A stretch of 64,000 nucleotides of DNA from Pirellulales bacterium (GTDB lineage Bacteria > Planctomycetota > Planctomycetia > Pirellulales > JALHPA01): NCBI GenBank assembly GCA_033762255.1, contig JANRLT010000022.1, positions 1 through 64,000 on the forward strand. Reading direction: 5' to 3'. A model generated the notes under the pieces. That model searched no databases, was not told the origin of the DNA, and was given only the letters and a program-made list of their open reading frames with translations. Shown here piece by piece: positions 9,970 to 19,400 of the stretch (position 1 is its first letter; every line of letters begins with the position of its first letter). Made by a program: the position numbers and the translations under genes.

Positions 9970-11598
9970 ATGCAACGAATTCTTGTGATCATTGGCTGGT
10001 TGTTGTTATGGTTTGTTTGTCCTGGAGAAAATCTAAAATTTTGCGCTCAAGGAGCGGATCCCGCGGCTCCCTCCGCGACCCGCCACGCATCGCATACAGT
10101 GGCCAAGGCACGCACCCTCTTGCGTGAATCCATTACAACCGATGAGTTGCGCGGCGTGATTGACTTTTTGGCGGATGACGCCCTCGAGGGACGCGACGCC
10201 GGATCGGCCGGGGGACGCGCCGCCAGTTCCTATTTGATTCAGCAATGCCAGCGCCTCAAACTGCGGCCCGCGGGAACGGATGGGCGTTACGATCAGCCGT
10301 TTGACGGCGGAATGCGGAATGTGCTGGCTGTGCTACCCGGCGCCGACCCCGAGGTGCGCGACGAATATGTGGTATTAGGCGCGCATTATGACCATGTGGG
10401 CTATGGAAATCGCAAAAATAGCAACGGCCCCATTGGCTACATTCATAACGGGGCCGATGACAACGCCAGCGGCGTGGCCAGCGTGCTGGAGGTTGTCCAG
10501 GGATTGGCGGAACTTCCCCAGCCCCCGCGACGCTCCATCTTGCTAGCCTTTTGGGATGGGGAGGAAATCAATTTGCTGGGGTCAAAACATTGGCTGGCTA
10601 ATCCGACAATTCCCTTACGCGCCCTCAAAGCCAGCGTCAATATCGACATGGTGGGCCGCCTGCGAGATGACCGGGTCGAAGTTTATGGCACTCGCACCGC
10701 CCGTGGTTGGCGCAAATTGATCTGCCAGGCCAATCAAGCCGCCGACGCAGAACTGCTGCTCGACTTTACCTGGGAAATGAAAGCCGACAGCGACCATCAC
10801 CCCTTTTATGCCGCGGGAATTCCCGTGGTAATGCTGCATACCGGCCTGCATGATGATTACCACCGCCCCAGCGATGACACGGACAAGCTGAATTATAAAG
10901 GTATGGAACGCGTCACTGAACACCTGGCCGAGGTCGTATGGCAATTGGCCAATGAGTTGCCAATCAGCGAGTTTCGCTCCGAATCCCGCGAAGAACGCCC
11001 CGCGCAGCAGGCTAAACTGGAACGCCCGCTGCCACCGCTCCCGGGTCGACTGGGCCTTAGCTGGAAGGAAAATAGTGATTTTTCCCGGGGTTTAACAATC
11101 GCCCAGGTCGCTCCCAAGGGACCCGCCGCGCAGGCGGGTCTGACCGCGGGAGGAGTGCTGCACACCTGGAACGGCGAGCCGATCAGCTCGACTGAGGATT
11201 TTTTGCGGCAGGTTTTTACCGCGCCGCGTGAGGTGACCGTGACGTGGACGCCCTTACCCGTACCGACTAAGGAACCTGCGGCAAAGGCGGATACCCCTCC
11301 CCCCCCCTCCGCCGTGCCCCAAACAGTTGTAATCACCCTGGTCGGCGATCCCGTTCACTGGGGACTGACTTGGCGCGTGGATAGCGCGGAACCGGAAAGC
11401 TTATTGATCAACCGGGTCATTCCTTTTTCGCCCGCGGCGCTGGCGGGGATCCAGGCCGGAGATCGAATTTACGCCGTAAATGACCAGGCCGTGGAGGGCT
11501 CGGACTGGTTTGAAAAGCAACTCGACCAGCCGGAATTAGAGTTTACAATCGAGCGCGCGGGAAAATTCCTGCTGAAAAAAGTTACCGCTTGGCCGTAA
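9970..11598 (+). CDS. Secreted M28-family zinc peptidase with two C-terminal PDZ domains
   Basis: I use the ATG at 9970, which gives a hydrophobic signal peptide (MQRILVIIGWLLLWFVC); a TTG 51 bp upstream would spoil it. The M28 domain (about residues 50-320) shows all expected ligands: His139 and neighbouring HYDHVGYG, Asp163 in NGADDNASG, the Glu198-Glu199 pair in DGEE, Asp226 in IDMVGR and His298 in DDYHRPSD. Two PDZ domains follow (about 355-415 and 455-530), split by a Pro-rich linker. M28 enzymes are aminopeptidases or carboxypeptidases; PDZ-bearing forms with a signal peptide act outside the cytoplasm. It starts 84 bp after the NRPS on the same strand, but nothing else ties the two functionally. 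Confidence 0.88.
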   Translation: MQRILVIIGWLLLWFVCPGENLKFCAQGADPAAPSATRHASHTVAKARTLLRESITTDELRGVIDFLADDALEGRDAGSAGGRAASSYLIQQCQRLKLRPAGTDGRYDQPFDGGMRNVLAVLPGADPEVRDEYVVLGAHYDHVGYGNRKNSNGPIGYIHNGADDNASGVASVLEVVQGLAELPQPPRRSILLAFWDGEEINLLGSKHWLANPTIPLRALKASVNIDMVGRLRDDRVEVYGTRTARGWRKLICQANQAADAELLLDFTWEMKADSDHHPFYAAGIPVVMLHTGLHDDYHRPSDDTDKLNYKGMERVTEHLAEVVWQLANELPISEFRSESREERPAQQAKLERPLPPLPGRLGLSWKENSDFSRGLTIAQVAPKGPAAQAGLTAGGVLHTWNGEPISSTEDFLRQVFTAPREVTVTWTPLPVPTKEPAAKADTPPPPSAVPQTVVITLVGDPVHWGLTWRVDSAEPESLLINRVIPFSPAALAGIQAGDRIYAVNDQAVEGSDWFEKQLDQPELEFTIERAGKFLLKKVTAWP

Positions 11599-11722
11599 AT
11601 GTCACTGGCGCGTTGTAAAAAACGCATGTTTATGTTGAGCAGGCCAGCCGCTGGGTTTCCCCCGGGATTTTTGCCACTCTTTTTCCCTCCCTGGTGGTCG
11701 TTCCTGCTAACGCCCACATGAT

Positions 11723-12037
11723 CTACAGTTTGCGCAAAAAGTCCCAGGTATAAAGCCCAGTGTTGTGGCCGTCGGACCACGTGATGCGCAAGGCGTAGTT
11801 GCCCACGAGTTGGGCGTCCTGGATTGTGATTTGCGGATCAACCAGAGCGGGATTTAATATCCGCCGTCCCGTATGTTCATCCACGCAGGCGGCGCATTGG
11901 CAGGCAATCCGCAAGTCATAAAAGGCATACTCGCGGCAGGCGGCTTGATCCCAGATAATCCGCATTTGCCGTTCCGCGCGCAAAACCTGGATATCCGACG
12001 GGGGTGTTGGAGCGGGGGGTGGGGGTATGTTATTCAT
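11723..12037 (-). CDS. DUF971 domain protein
   Basis: The 104-residue protein matches DUF971 (the N-terminal domain of gamma-butyrobetaine hydroxylase, also found alone): a strand with LRIIWD-like spacing, the CRCAxC-like segment CQCAACVDEHTG, and the closing YALRITWSDGHNTGLYTWDFLR. Stand-alone members occur near iron-sulfur cofactor genes in some bacteria, but none are here. A Pro-rich N-terminal stretch precedes the domain. It converges on the peptidase gene and is divergent from the purine nucleoside phosphorylase gene. Confidence 0.8.
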   Translation of the reverse strand: MNNIPPPPAPTPPSDIQVLRAERQMRIIWDQAACREYAFYDLRIACQCAACVDEHTGRRILNPALVDPQITIQDAQLVGNYALRITWSDGHNTGLYTWDFLRKL

Positions 12038-12166
12038 ATGGCGGCTTGGTGCATTCTAATCGAACCGCCCCATCTGGTGGTGGCGGCTTCCTTGTTGATC
12101 CGCTGGGCATGTGTTATTCTACCACGTTTATTGGAATTCTTGCAGCTTTCTCACCCAATAATCACA

Positions 12167-13006
12167 ATGCAGCAGCTTGCCGTACAGATTGCCGCCGCCA
12201 CGCAGTTTATCCGTTCCGCCTGGCCAGCTCGCCCGACCGCGGGGATCATTTTAGGTACCGGTCTGGGAAATTTTACCAGTGAAATGCGCATTGAGGCGGA
12301 AATCCCGTATGAAACCATCCCCCATTTTCCTCGTTCAACGGCAATGGGACACAAAGGGCAACTGGTGTGCGGTACGGTCGAGGGGGTCCCCGTGGTAACG
12401 ATGGAAGGGCGGTTTCACGCCTACGAAGGGTATGATCAATCACAGATCACCCTTCCCGTGCGGGTCATGCGGGAACTGGGAATATCCCTATTAATTATTA
12501 GCAACGCCAGCGGCGGACTGAACCCCCACTATTGTCCGGGCGAGATCATGTTGATCGAGGATCACATCAATCTGATGCTGGGACAAAACCCCCTGTTTGG
12601 CGTGAATGATGATCGCCTAGGCCCGCGGTTTCCCGACATGAGTCGGCCTTATGACCCCGGATTAATCGAGCTGGCGTTGGAGATTGCCCGGCGGGAAAAC
12701 TTTGTCGCGCACCGCGGGGTGTACGTCTCCTTGACGGGACCGAATTATGAGACGGCGGCGGAGTATCGATTACTGCGGCTAATCGGGGGGGATGTGGTGG
12801 GAATGTCCACGGTGCCCGAGACGATCACCGCCGTGCATGCAGGGCTGCGGGTGCTGGCGCTATCCACGGTAACCAACGTGGCCAACCCGAACGCACTTTG
12901 CCAGACCGATGGCGCGGATGTCGTGGCCGCGGCCAGCCAGGCGGGACCAAACCTGGCCAAGATCGTAAGGGGGGTACTAAAACGATATTCGGTGGATACG
13001 GTGTGA
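12167..13006 (+). CDS. Purine nucleoside phosphorylase (class I trimeric type)
   Basis: The frame is open from 11873, but the homologous part begins at the ATG at 12167 (279 residues). Family motifs are in order: GIILGTGLGNF (phosphate loop), VEGVPVVTMEGRFHAYEGY, ISNASGGL, then YVSLTGPNYETAAEY, VVGMSTVPE and STVTNVANP, which hold the purine-binding residues. The enzyme splits (deoxy)guanosine and inosine with phosphate into base and (deoxy)ribose-1-phosphate. It belongs functionally with cdd, the nucleoside transporter, upp and deoC further along. Its stop lies one base from the stop of the convergent DUF1080 gene. Confidence 0.93.
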   Translation: MQQLAVQIAAATQFIRSAWPARPTAGIILGTGLGNFTSEMRIEAEIPYETIPHFPRSTAMGHKGQLVCGTVEGVPVVTMEGRFHAYEGYDQSQITLPVRVMRELGISLLIISNASGGLNPHYCPGEIMLIEDHINLMLGQNPLFGVNDDRLGPRFPDMSRPYDPGLIELALEIARRENFVAHRGVYVSLTGPNYETAAEYRLLRLIGGDVVGMSTVPETITAVHAGLRVLALSTVTNVANPNALCQTDGADVVAAASQAGPNLAKIVRGVLKRYSVDTV

Positions 13007-13007
13007 C

Positions 13008-13664
13008 TTACTTTGGTTGTGCCTCTTTTTGCTCTTCCGCGTTCAGCAGGCGGTAACGAATATCTTTAAGCGCGGCGGTGGTTTTCCAACTGGTCAGGCC
13101 CAGGGGCTTGCTAAGGAACATTTCATTGCGGATGGACAGTTTGGCCCCGCGAATATCTTTGTCGACGACCTCTTTGTCATCGATCCAGGCGGTGATCCGT
13201 TCCGGCAACACCCGCAGGCGGATTTTATACCAGGTCTGCGACTTTAGCTCTTGATGGCTGGATGTGTCATTCTCTGACGCATCATAGCCGTTGATGCTAG
13301 AGAGCCCCACCAAATTTCCCCCCCAACCGCCGATGATCAGCGTGCAAGGGCTATCCTGGACGGGAAAAGTCAGTCCGCAAAAAAAGTCGTTCCCTTCGAC
13401 CCGCATGGCGGAAAGGGCGATTTCATAATTGGCCTTGGGAAAATCCGCCGTGTACGTCGCCCCCGTCGCGCCATTGCCAAAATTGAGCAGCAATTGCCCA
13501 TCTTTGACCTCCACTTCGCCCTGAGCGCCAAAATCCGGAGCCTTCCAGTCCTTGAGTGTTTTGCCGTCAAACAGACTTTTCCATTCCGGTTCGGCGGCGT
13601 TCACGACCAGCGCGGACCCCCTTGCCAGGAGACACAGGCACAGGAACAAAGCGACAGAGCGCAT
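13008..13664 (-). CDS. Secreted DUF1080 (3-keto-disaccharide hydrolase family) protein
   Basis: A 218-residue protein with a signal peptide (cleavage near residue 23, after VVNAA) and one DUF1080 domain: WKSLFDGKTLKDWKAP at its start, a jelly-roll core with FFCGLTFPV and the closing ALKDIRYRLL. DUF1080 proteins are abundant in planctomycetes; characterised members act on 3-keto-sugars or bind glycans. An AAGGG sequence about 8 bp upstream supports the ATG. It stands alone on this strand, with no oxidoreductase partner nearby, so its substrate is open. Confidence 0.85.
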   Translation of the reverse strand: MRSVALFLCLCLLARGSALVVNAAEPEWKSLFDGKTLKDWKAPDFGAQGEVEVKDGQLLLNFGNGATGATYTADFPKANYEIALSAMRVEGNDFFCGLTFPVQDSPCTLIIGGWGGNLVGLSSINGYDASENDTSSHQELKSQTWYKIRLRVLPERITAWIDDKEVVDKDIRGAKLSIRNEMFLSKPLGLTSWKTTAALKDIRYRLLNAEEQKEAQPK

Positions 13665-13917
13665 AAATCAACCCTTTGAATTTAAACCAGGAAAGCAGAC
13701 CAAGCTCTGGCTGTATCATGCCCGCTGCAATCATCCCCCGCAAGCATTTTTTACAGAATTACCAAAGTGTTTTTCCCACGCAAAGCGCTATGGAGATAGT
13801 GCCGAACTCAACTGACGAGAGAGAATTTCGTTGTTTCCTAAAAAAAAGCCAGACGTTTAGCGGTTACCATTCTGACTGAAATTTTGGCAGCGTACGGAAA
13901 GAGATGAATAATTTTCG

Positions 13918-14730
13918 CTACCGTCGGCGAATTTTTTGCGAAAAATCCTCATCATGCCGGTGCCGATACGCCAATTCATTGATCCGGGCGGAAGCCTGGA
14001 CTTCGGCAAAGGGACGACGATTGTCAATCAGGCCCAAATCATAGGCCAGTCGCGGCGAATGCGCGGGCAACAGCGTTTCGGTCCCATAGCGAATGAGGTT
14101 CGGGCGCAACTCATTGACATGTCGGACAATATTGGTGGTGCAGTTATTGGTCAACGTGTTATAAAATTCCGGCTCATCGGCCAGTTGATTCGCTCGCCGC
14201 AGCATATTTTCAAACATTTTGCGGGCTTGTGCGGGAGTGGCTTTGGTCGGATACAAATACACATCCACCAGCCGCGCCGTCGTCCGCAAATTGATCAGAT
14301 CGCGCTCGTCCCCCACCACGTATTGCAGTTCATACTGGTTAAAGAGCGCTTTCAGCGGATCATAGGTCTCGGTCGCCTCGATCCGCACTTCCGCCGAAAT
14401 ACAGACATACCGCTCACCGCCAAAGCCAAAACTGACCATCACATGGGCCAGGTCCGGCAGGTCGGCGAAGGGCACCACGATCAGATCCACCGTATCCAGT
14501 TTGCGCAGGTCAAACGTCGCATCATAATACTCCAGCTCAATCCGGCTTTCATCCGGCTGCGTGAACCGAGCGTTGCGAATATTATGAACCGTGACCAAGT
14601 CCCCTTGAAAATCGGCCGTGGCCAGTTGCGACAACGCGGGGACCCAGGCGCGCTCATTGCTGGGAACCAGGGCTTTGCAACCGCAGACAGTTAAGAAATA
14701 GCACAACCACAGCACTATTCCACGACCCAT
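13918..14730 (-). CDS. DUF4105 (Lnb-type periplasmic domain) probable lipoprotein
   Basis: The ORF opens at 14814, but the ATG at 14730 gives a short hydrophobic leader ending in a Cys-Gly-Cys pair (LWLCYFLTVCGCKAL), suggesting lipidation, though the lipobox is not classical. The body matches DUF4105, the domain of the lipoprotein N-acyltransferase Lnb: VTVHNIRNARF, LAHVMVSFGF, NQYELQYVVGDERDL and YNTLTNNCTTN. The AH and NNC segments hold the likely catalytic His and Cys. Lnb enzymes transfer an acyl chain within a lipoprotein N-terminus; here the domain stands alone, without extra membrane segments. Activity is inferred only from the motifs. Confidence 0.75.
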   Translation of the reverse strand: MGRGIVLWLCYFLTVCGCKALVPSNERAWVPALSQLATADFQGDLVTVHNIRNARFTQPDESRIELEYYDATFDLRKLDTVDLIVVPFADLPDLAHVMVSFGFGGERYVCISAEVRIEATETYDPLKALFNQYELQYVVGDERDLINLRTTARLVDVYLYPTKATPAQARKMFENMLRRANQLADEPEFYNTLTNNCTTNIVRHVNELRPNLIRYGTETLLPAHSPRLAYDLGLIDNRRPFAEVQASARINELAYRHRHDEDFSQKIRRR

Positions 14731-14969
14731 GTAGCAGGGCGCGGGCTGGGAACGCGGTCTAGCCGTGGGATAAAACAAACTGCTTTGCACTAAATTTACC
14801 GCCAACCGGGACAAACCATTCCAAAGCAGGAATAGCTTTTTAATAATGATTCAGCGGCAAATAAATAACAAAACGTGGCGATTTTTCCAAGCCAACTCTT
14901 GCTAGCAGAGAATGCAGTGGGGGAGCGGCATGGACATGCTAGCAGACAATTAGGCGAGCCATTTCAATT

Positions 14970-15983
14970 TTACATGCCCCCCATCTTCAGCTTATCCAAT
15001 CCTTTTTGGGCCTCTTGGCCAGCCTCGGTATCGGCAAAGTCACGGGCGAGCGCCTCCATCCCCTTGAGTCCCCGGGAATTGGACGCTTGGCTGGGTGCGT
15101 TGAGTTGCTTCATATATTCCTCGAATTTTTTCTGGGCACTCAATTCTTTTTGAATTTCTTTCTCCTTTTTCATCTTATTAGCCATCGTGACCGCCGCTTG
15201 GGCTTCATCCAAACCTTGAAAGTCGCGTCCCAATCCCATCAAAGCCTTGTAAGCGGGCCATTTATTTCCGGCCTGATAATCCTCCTTTGCCGCGGTAAAC
15301 TGCTGATTAAAGTCATTCAAGATGATCTCCCCCAGCGGTTTAAGGGCCGATTTGTCAGCTTCTTTTTTTGCCTGCTTGCGGGCTAGATTAAATCGGGCGA
15401 CCGCCTCGGGCATATTGCCAACTTCCAGGCTCAGCCAGAGGGGTTTTAGTTCGGCGGCAATCCCGGCGGGATCGATTTTCCATTTAGCCTCGCCCACCAG
15501 GCCATCCACAACCGCGGTCAAATTGTTAGGGTCGGCGGGAATGACCCCGCCATTCGGAGTAATCACCCGACACTGGTAGATATTTTGCAAACTGATTTCA
15601 GAATTTAGCAGCGACTTTTCATAACTGCGATCCAGATCAACAATGGCCGGCCACTTGACGCCGACTTCCTTTAAATATCCGGCCACCGCCGCTGGCGCGT
15701 TGCCGGAATTGACCGCCACAAACAAGACCGGCTTATCACGATACTTGTCTGCCTGTTGCAGCCGATTGGGCCAGGCTCCTTTGCATTTGGGGCAATCTTC
15801 TTCATAAAAATACAAAACCACGACTTTCCCCTTTAGACCTTCCATCGTCAAGGGACTGGTGTTGAGCCACAACTTGGGGAATTCAATTGCCGTCTCCTGG
15901 GCCCAGCCGGGGACTGCCGAAAACAAACAACCGCAAATCAGTACCAAGCAGGGCCAAAAACCCCTGGGAATGCAAGCTGGCAT
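14970..15983 (-). CDS. Secreted thioredoxin-like (TlpA/AhpC-TSA) protein
   Basis: The ATG at 15983 has an AGGGGAG Shine-Dalgarno sequence eight bases upstream and gives a clean signal peptide ending near GWAQ; an ATG 57 bp upstream lacks this. The 337-residue product has a redoxin domain (about residues 33-175) with the motif Cys64-Pro-Lys-Cys67 after KGKVVVLYFYEED, as in TlpA/ResA-type thiol-disulfide proteins. The remaining half is helical and Lys/Glu-rich, with an alanine-rich coiled segment, and has no family I recognise. It should act outside the cytoplasm on thiols or disulfides. It is divergent from the giant macroglobulin-like gene. Confidence 0.8.
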   Translation of the reverse strand: MPACIPRGFWPCLVLICGCLFSAVPGWAQETAIEFPKLWLNTSPLTMEGLKGKVVVLYFYEEDCPKCKGAWPNRLQQADKYRDKPVLFVAVNSGNAPAAVAGYLKEVGVKWPAIVDLDRSYEKSLLNSEISLQNIYQCRVITPNGGVIPADPNNLTAVVDGLVGEAKWKIDPAGIAAELKPLWLSLEVGNMPEAVARFNLARKQAKKEADKSALKPLGEIILNDFNQQFTAAKEDYQAGNKWPAYKALMGLGRDFQGLDEAQAAVTMANKMKKEKEIQKELSAQKKFEEYMKQLNAPSQASNSRGLKGMEALARDFADTEAGQEAQKGLDKLKMGGM

Positions 15984-16472
15984 CGCGACAACTCCCCTAC
16001 AAGAATTGCTAATGTAAAGAAAACCGCAAGATCGCATCATACGCTGCGTGACTGCGGCTTGTAAAGCAAATTTGATGATTCCCAGACCAATCTAAATGAC
16101 GGTGGACTAATTTCATTTAACGGGGGAATAAGATTCACTTGGGATTTTTACGGCTCTGTATTTGTTACATTATTGTGACACCAAAATCCTGGGATTTACA
16201 GTAAAATATGGCTGTTGAGGGGAATTGGCGGGAACTTTTACTTCTAGTGCCACGTCAAATTTAAGCAGACTATTGTCACTCAGCTCCTTAAACTGTTTGT
16301 TGACGGGATGCTTTTTTACCGTGCGTCGGCACAAAATGGATTTTTTTGCCTAACTTTTCGACCCGCGGTGAGTGCTTTGGCAAATTACAGCCAGTTAGTG
16401 CCACAATAGCCGTAAATCTTTCCCGCTTTTTGCCCATCGCCAACGCTACTTTTGCATTGAGGGAGTTCACTT
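15984..16472. other. Intergenic region between divergent thioredoxin-like and macroglobulin-like genes
   Basis: 489 bp with no convincing gene. It must hold the promoters of both divergent genes. I found no clear -35/-10 pair with good spacing. The right end holds the GAGGGAG ribosome-binding site of the next gene (eight bases before its ATG). Confidence 0.5.
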
Positions 16473-19400
16473 ATGCGAGTTACAGGCCATCTTGTCCGGC
16501 AATGTTCGCGGCAGTTGTGGGTGAGGTTTCTTTTAGCCACCGCTCTGGTTGCAATGATGTTGCCCATCGCCAAGGCTCAAGAAGCAGACAATCCGGCAAC
16601 CACAAAATCCGGTAACGCCACGTCAGCCAATTCGCAAAATGAGCAGAACACCCCTAAGCTGCGTGAATTCAAACTTTCCGCCGAGATAAGCCAGAAATTC
16701 CAGGATCGAGATTACGCCGCCGCTATTCAACTTATCGACGCAGCCCTGGCCCAGGCAGAGGCCGCTCCAGCCGCTCCCCCCGCCGCGGCTGATCAAGCTA
16801 CTCCTCCCGCGGCGGCGGATACCGCCGCCACGATGCAGCGTGATTACTTGCTTTTTATGAAAGCGCGCGCGCTGCACCTCAGTGAAAAATACGCGGACGC
16901 TGTTACAGTGCTGGATAACCTGATCAAGGATTTTCCGCGCAGCCCCTGGGCACAGCGGGCCCGCTTTGCCAAAGGGGCAGCCTTTGCGCGGCAGGGGGAC
17001 TTTTTGAACGCCGAAAAAATTTATCGGCTCGAGGCGCAGCGGCTGCTCTCCCTCGACCGCAAACAAGAGATCGCTGATATTTACCTGGAATTTGCCCACG
17101 CTTATTTTCAACCCAAGGATGAAATTGCCCAACAACCCAATTATCAAAAGGCGCTGGAGTTTTATCAGCAGGCATTGCTGGTCGGTCCACAACCCGAGAC
17201 TGTGGCACTTTTGGAATTGCGCATCGCGCGTTGCTATCAGTTGCTGGCCAATTTGCCCGAAGCGATCAATCATTACCAGGCATTTTTGCAAAAGCATGGC
17301 AGCGGCGAACAGCGCCCCGCGGCAAAAATGACCCCCGCCCAGCGGGACCGCGATATCGAAGCCCGCTATCGCCTGGGCGAGGCGCACTTGGCCAGTGGCC
17401 AACCGGTGGAGGCCCGCCGCGTATGGCAGGATTTGCTGGCCATTTACCCCGGTGATAAGCACGAACTATTGCCGTTGGCGGCATTTACCCTCGCGCAGAC
17501 TTTTGGCATTCCCAATCCCAGCGGCAAGGAAGATCTAGAATTGGGTGTTGCAGCCTTGGAAAAATTTATTAAGCAATACCCCACCCATGCCAAAGCTCCC
17601 GCCGCGCATCTGCAAATTGCCAATAGTTATCTAAATCAAGGCCGGTCCCCGGACGCGCAGCGTGTTTTGGAAAAGTTTTTGGCGGATAAGCAGTACGAAG
17701 GCAAAGAAGAATTAGCCGACGCGCGCAAACTTCTTGGCCAGGCGCTGGCTTCGCAAAAGCTATTCGCACAGGCCCTGGCAGCGTGGCGGGATTATCTGGC
17801 CAAGCATTCGGCCCATGCCGCCTGGCAGGAAGTGCAGCAAAACATTATTAACACCGAATTTTTGATCGCGCAAGAGGATTTTAACGCAAAGAAGCATGAT
17901 AGCGCGCGGCAGTTGTGGAACGAGTTTTTAGCCAAGTATCCGTTGGATTCCCGCATTCCGCTGATCATGCTGCGATTTGGGCAAATGCACCAAGAGGACC
18001 ACCAGTGGGAACAGGCGATCACCGAATGGCGCAAACTGGTCAGTAAATACCCCCAATCGGAAGAAGCCTCGCAGGCGCAACTACAGATCGCGATCATTAC
18101 CGAGACCAAGCTTAAAAAGCTGGAACGCGCGCTTGAGGAATATAAAAAAGTGACCTGGGGAAGCGCCGTCAATCAGGCTAAATATGCCCTAGCGCGGCTG
18201 ACGTCCAAATTCTTGCAAGTCGCCACCGCGCGGATTTACCGCACGACCGAAAGCCCGCGCGTCATGCTGCAAACCCGCAATATCCCGCAAATCACGGTTC
18301 GTTGCTACCGGATCGATCTGGAAACTTACTTCCGCAAGATGCATCTGATTGGCGGTATCGAGGGGCTGGATATCGCGCTGATCGATCCTGACAAAACGTT
18401 TGAATTTAATATTCCCGATTACGCCCAATATGAGTTACGGCAAAACGAGGTGGAGGTCCCCCTGCCGTCGCTGGACAATGCCGCGAAAGACGCCGCGCAG
18501 GGGGGGGTGGCCGGGGCGATGGCCGTGACCATTAGCAGCCCCACGCTGGAGGCGACCACGCTGGTCCTGCAAAGCGACCTGGACATCATTGTCAAAAGCA
18601 GCCGCGACGAAGTGCTGGTTTTTGCCCAAAATATGCGCACGGGCAAACCGTGGCCAAAAGCCAAAGTCCTGCTAAGCAACGGGCAGACCGTGTTTGCCGA
18701 AGGGACCACCGACGACGAGGGGATTTTCCGGGGTCAGTTTAATCAACTGGCCGAGGCGAACTTGGTCCGCGCATTTGTCACCAGCGGACCGCATACCGCG
18801 TCCAATGCCATCAATTTACAAGGGCTGGAAGTGGGCCGCTCGCTGACGGATATTGGCTACATCTATTCAGACCGGCCCGCGTACCGCGCTGGTCAGGTGG
18901 TGCATATTCGGGGGGTCATTCGCCACGCGGCCAATGACGAATACCAAGTCCCCACGGATAAAAAGTGCAAGATCGAAGTCTTTGACCCGCGCAATCGTCC
19001 TATTTGGACCGAGGAAGTGCAATTGAGCAAATTTGGCGGTTTACGGGGGCTTTTTACACTCCCTGCCACCAGTCCCAGCGGGGAATATCGCATCCTGGTG
19101 ACCGACGTGGATAAGCGCGTCTTTCCCGGCGTCTTTCGAGTGCGCGACTACAAGATCGAGCCGATTCAACTACTAGTCGAGACCGACCGTCGCATCTTTT
19201 ATCGGGGAGAGGAAATCACCGGTAAACTCGTCGCCCGTTACTATTACGGGGCACCGGTTGTGGGCAAGGAATTGCGCTATCAACTGGCCAATGGCAAAGT
19301 GGTCACCGGTCGCACCAACGACAGCGGTGAAGTCCCCTTTACGTTCCCGACCCGTGATTTTCGCGAGTCCCAGGTCCTGCCGCTGCAGGTCAGCCTGCCC

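Noticed and set aside
13936-14694. Plus-strand ORF of 252 residues
   Set aside because: It is the antisense shadow of the DUF4105 gene and has no recognisable motif.
16430-16580. Repeated TTGCCCATCGCCAA sequence near 16431 and 16560
   Set aside because: Only 14-15 bp, one copy lies inside a signal peptide, and there are no flanking repeats or mobile-element marks; likely chance.
16623-17462. Minus-strand ORF of 279 residues inside the macroglobulin-like gene
   Set aside because: Shadow frame; composition is odd and the sense strand has clear TPR repeats.
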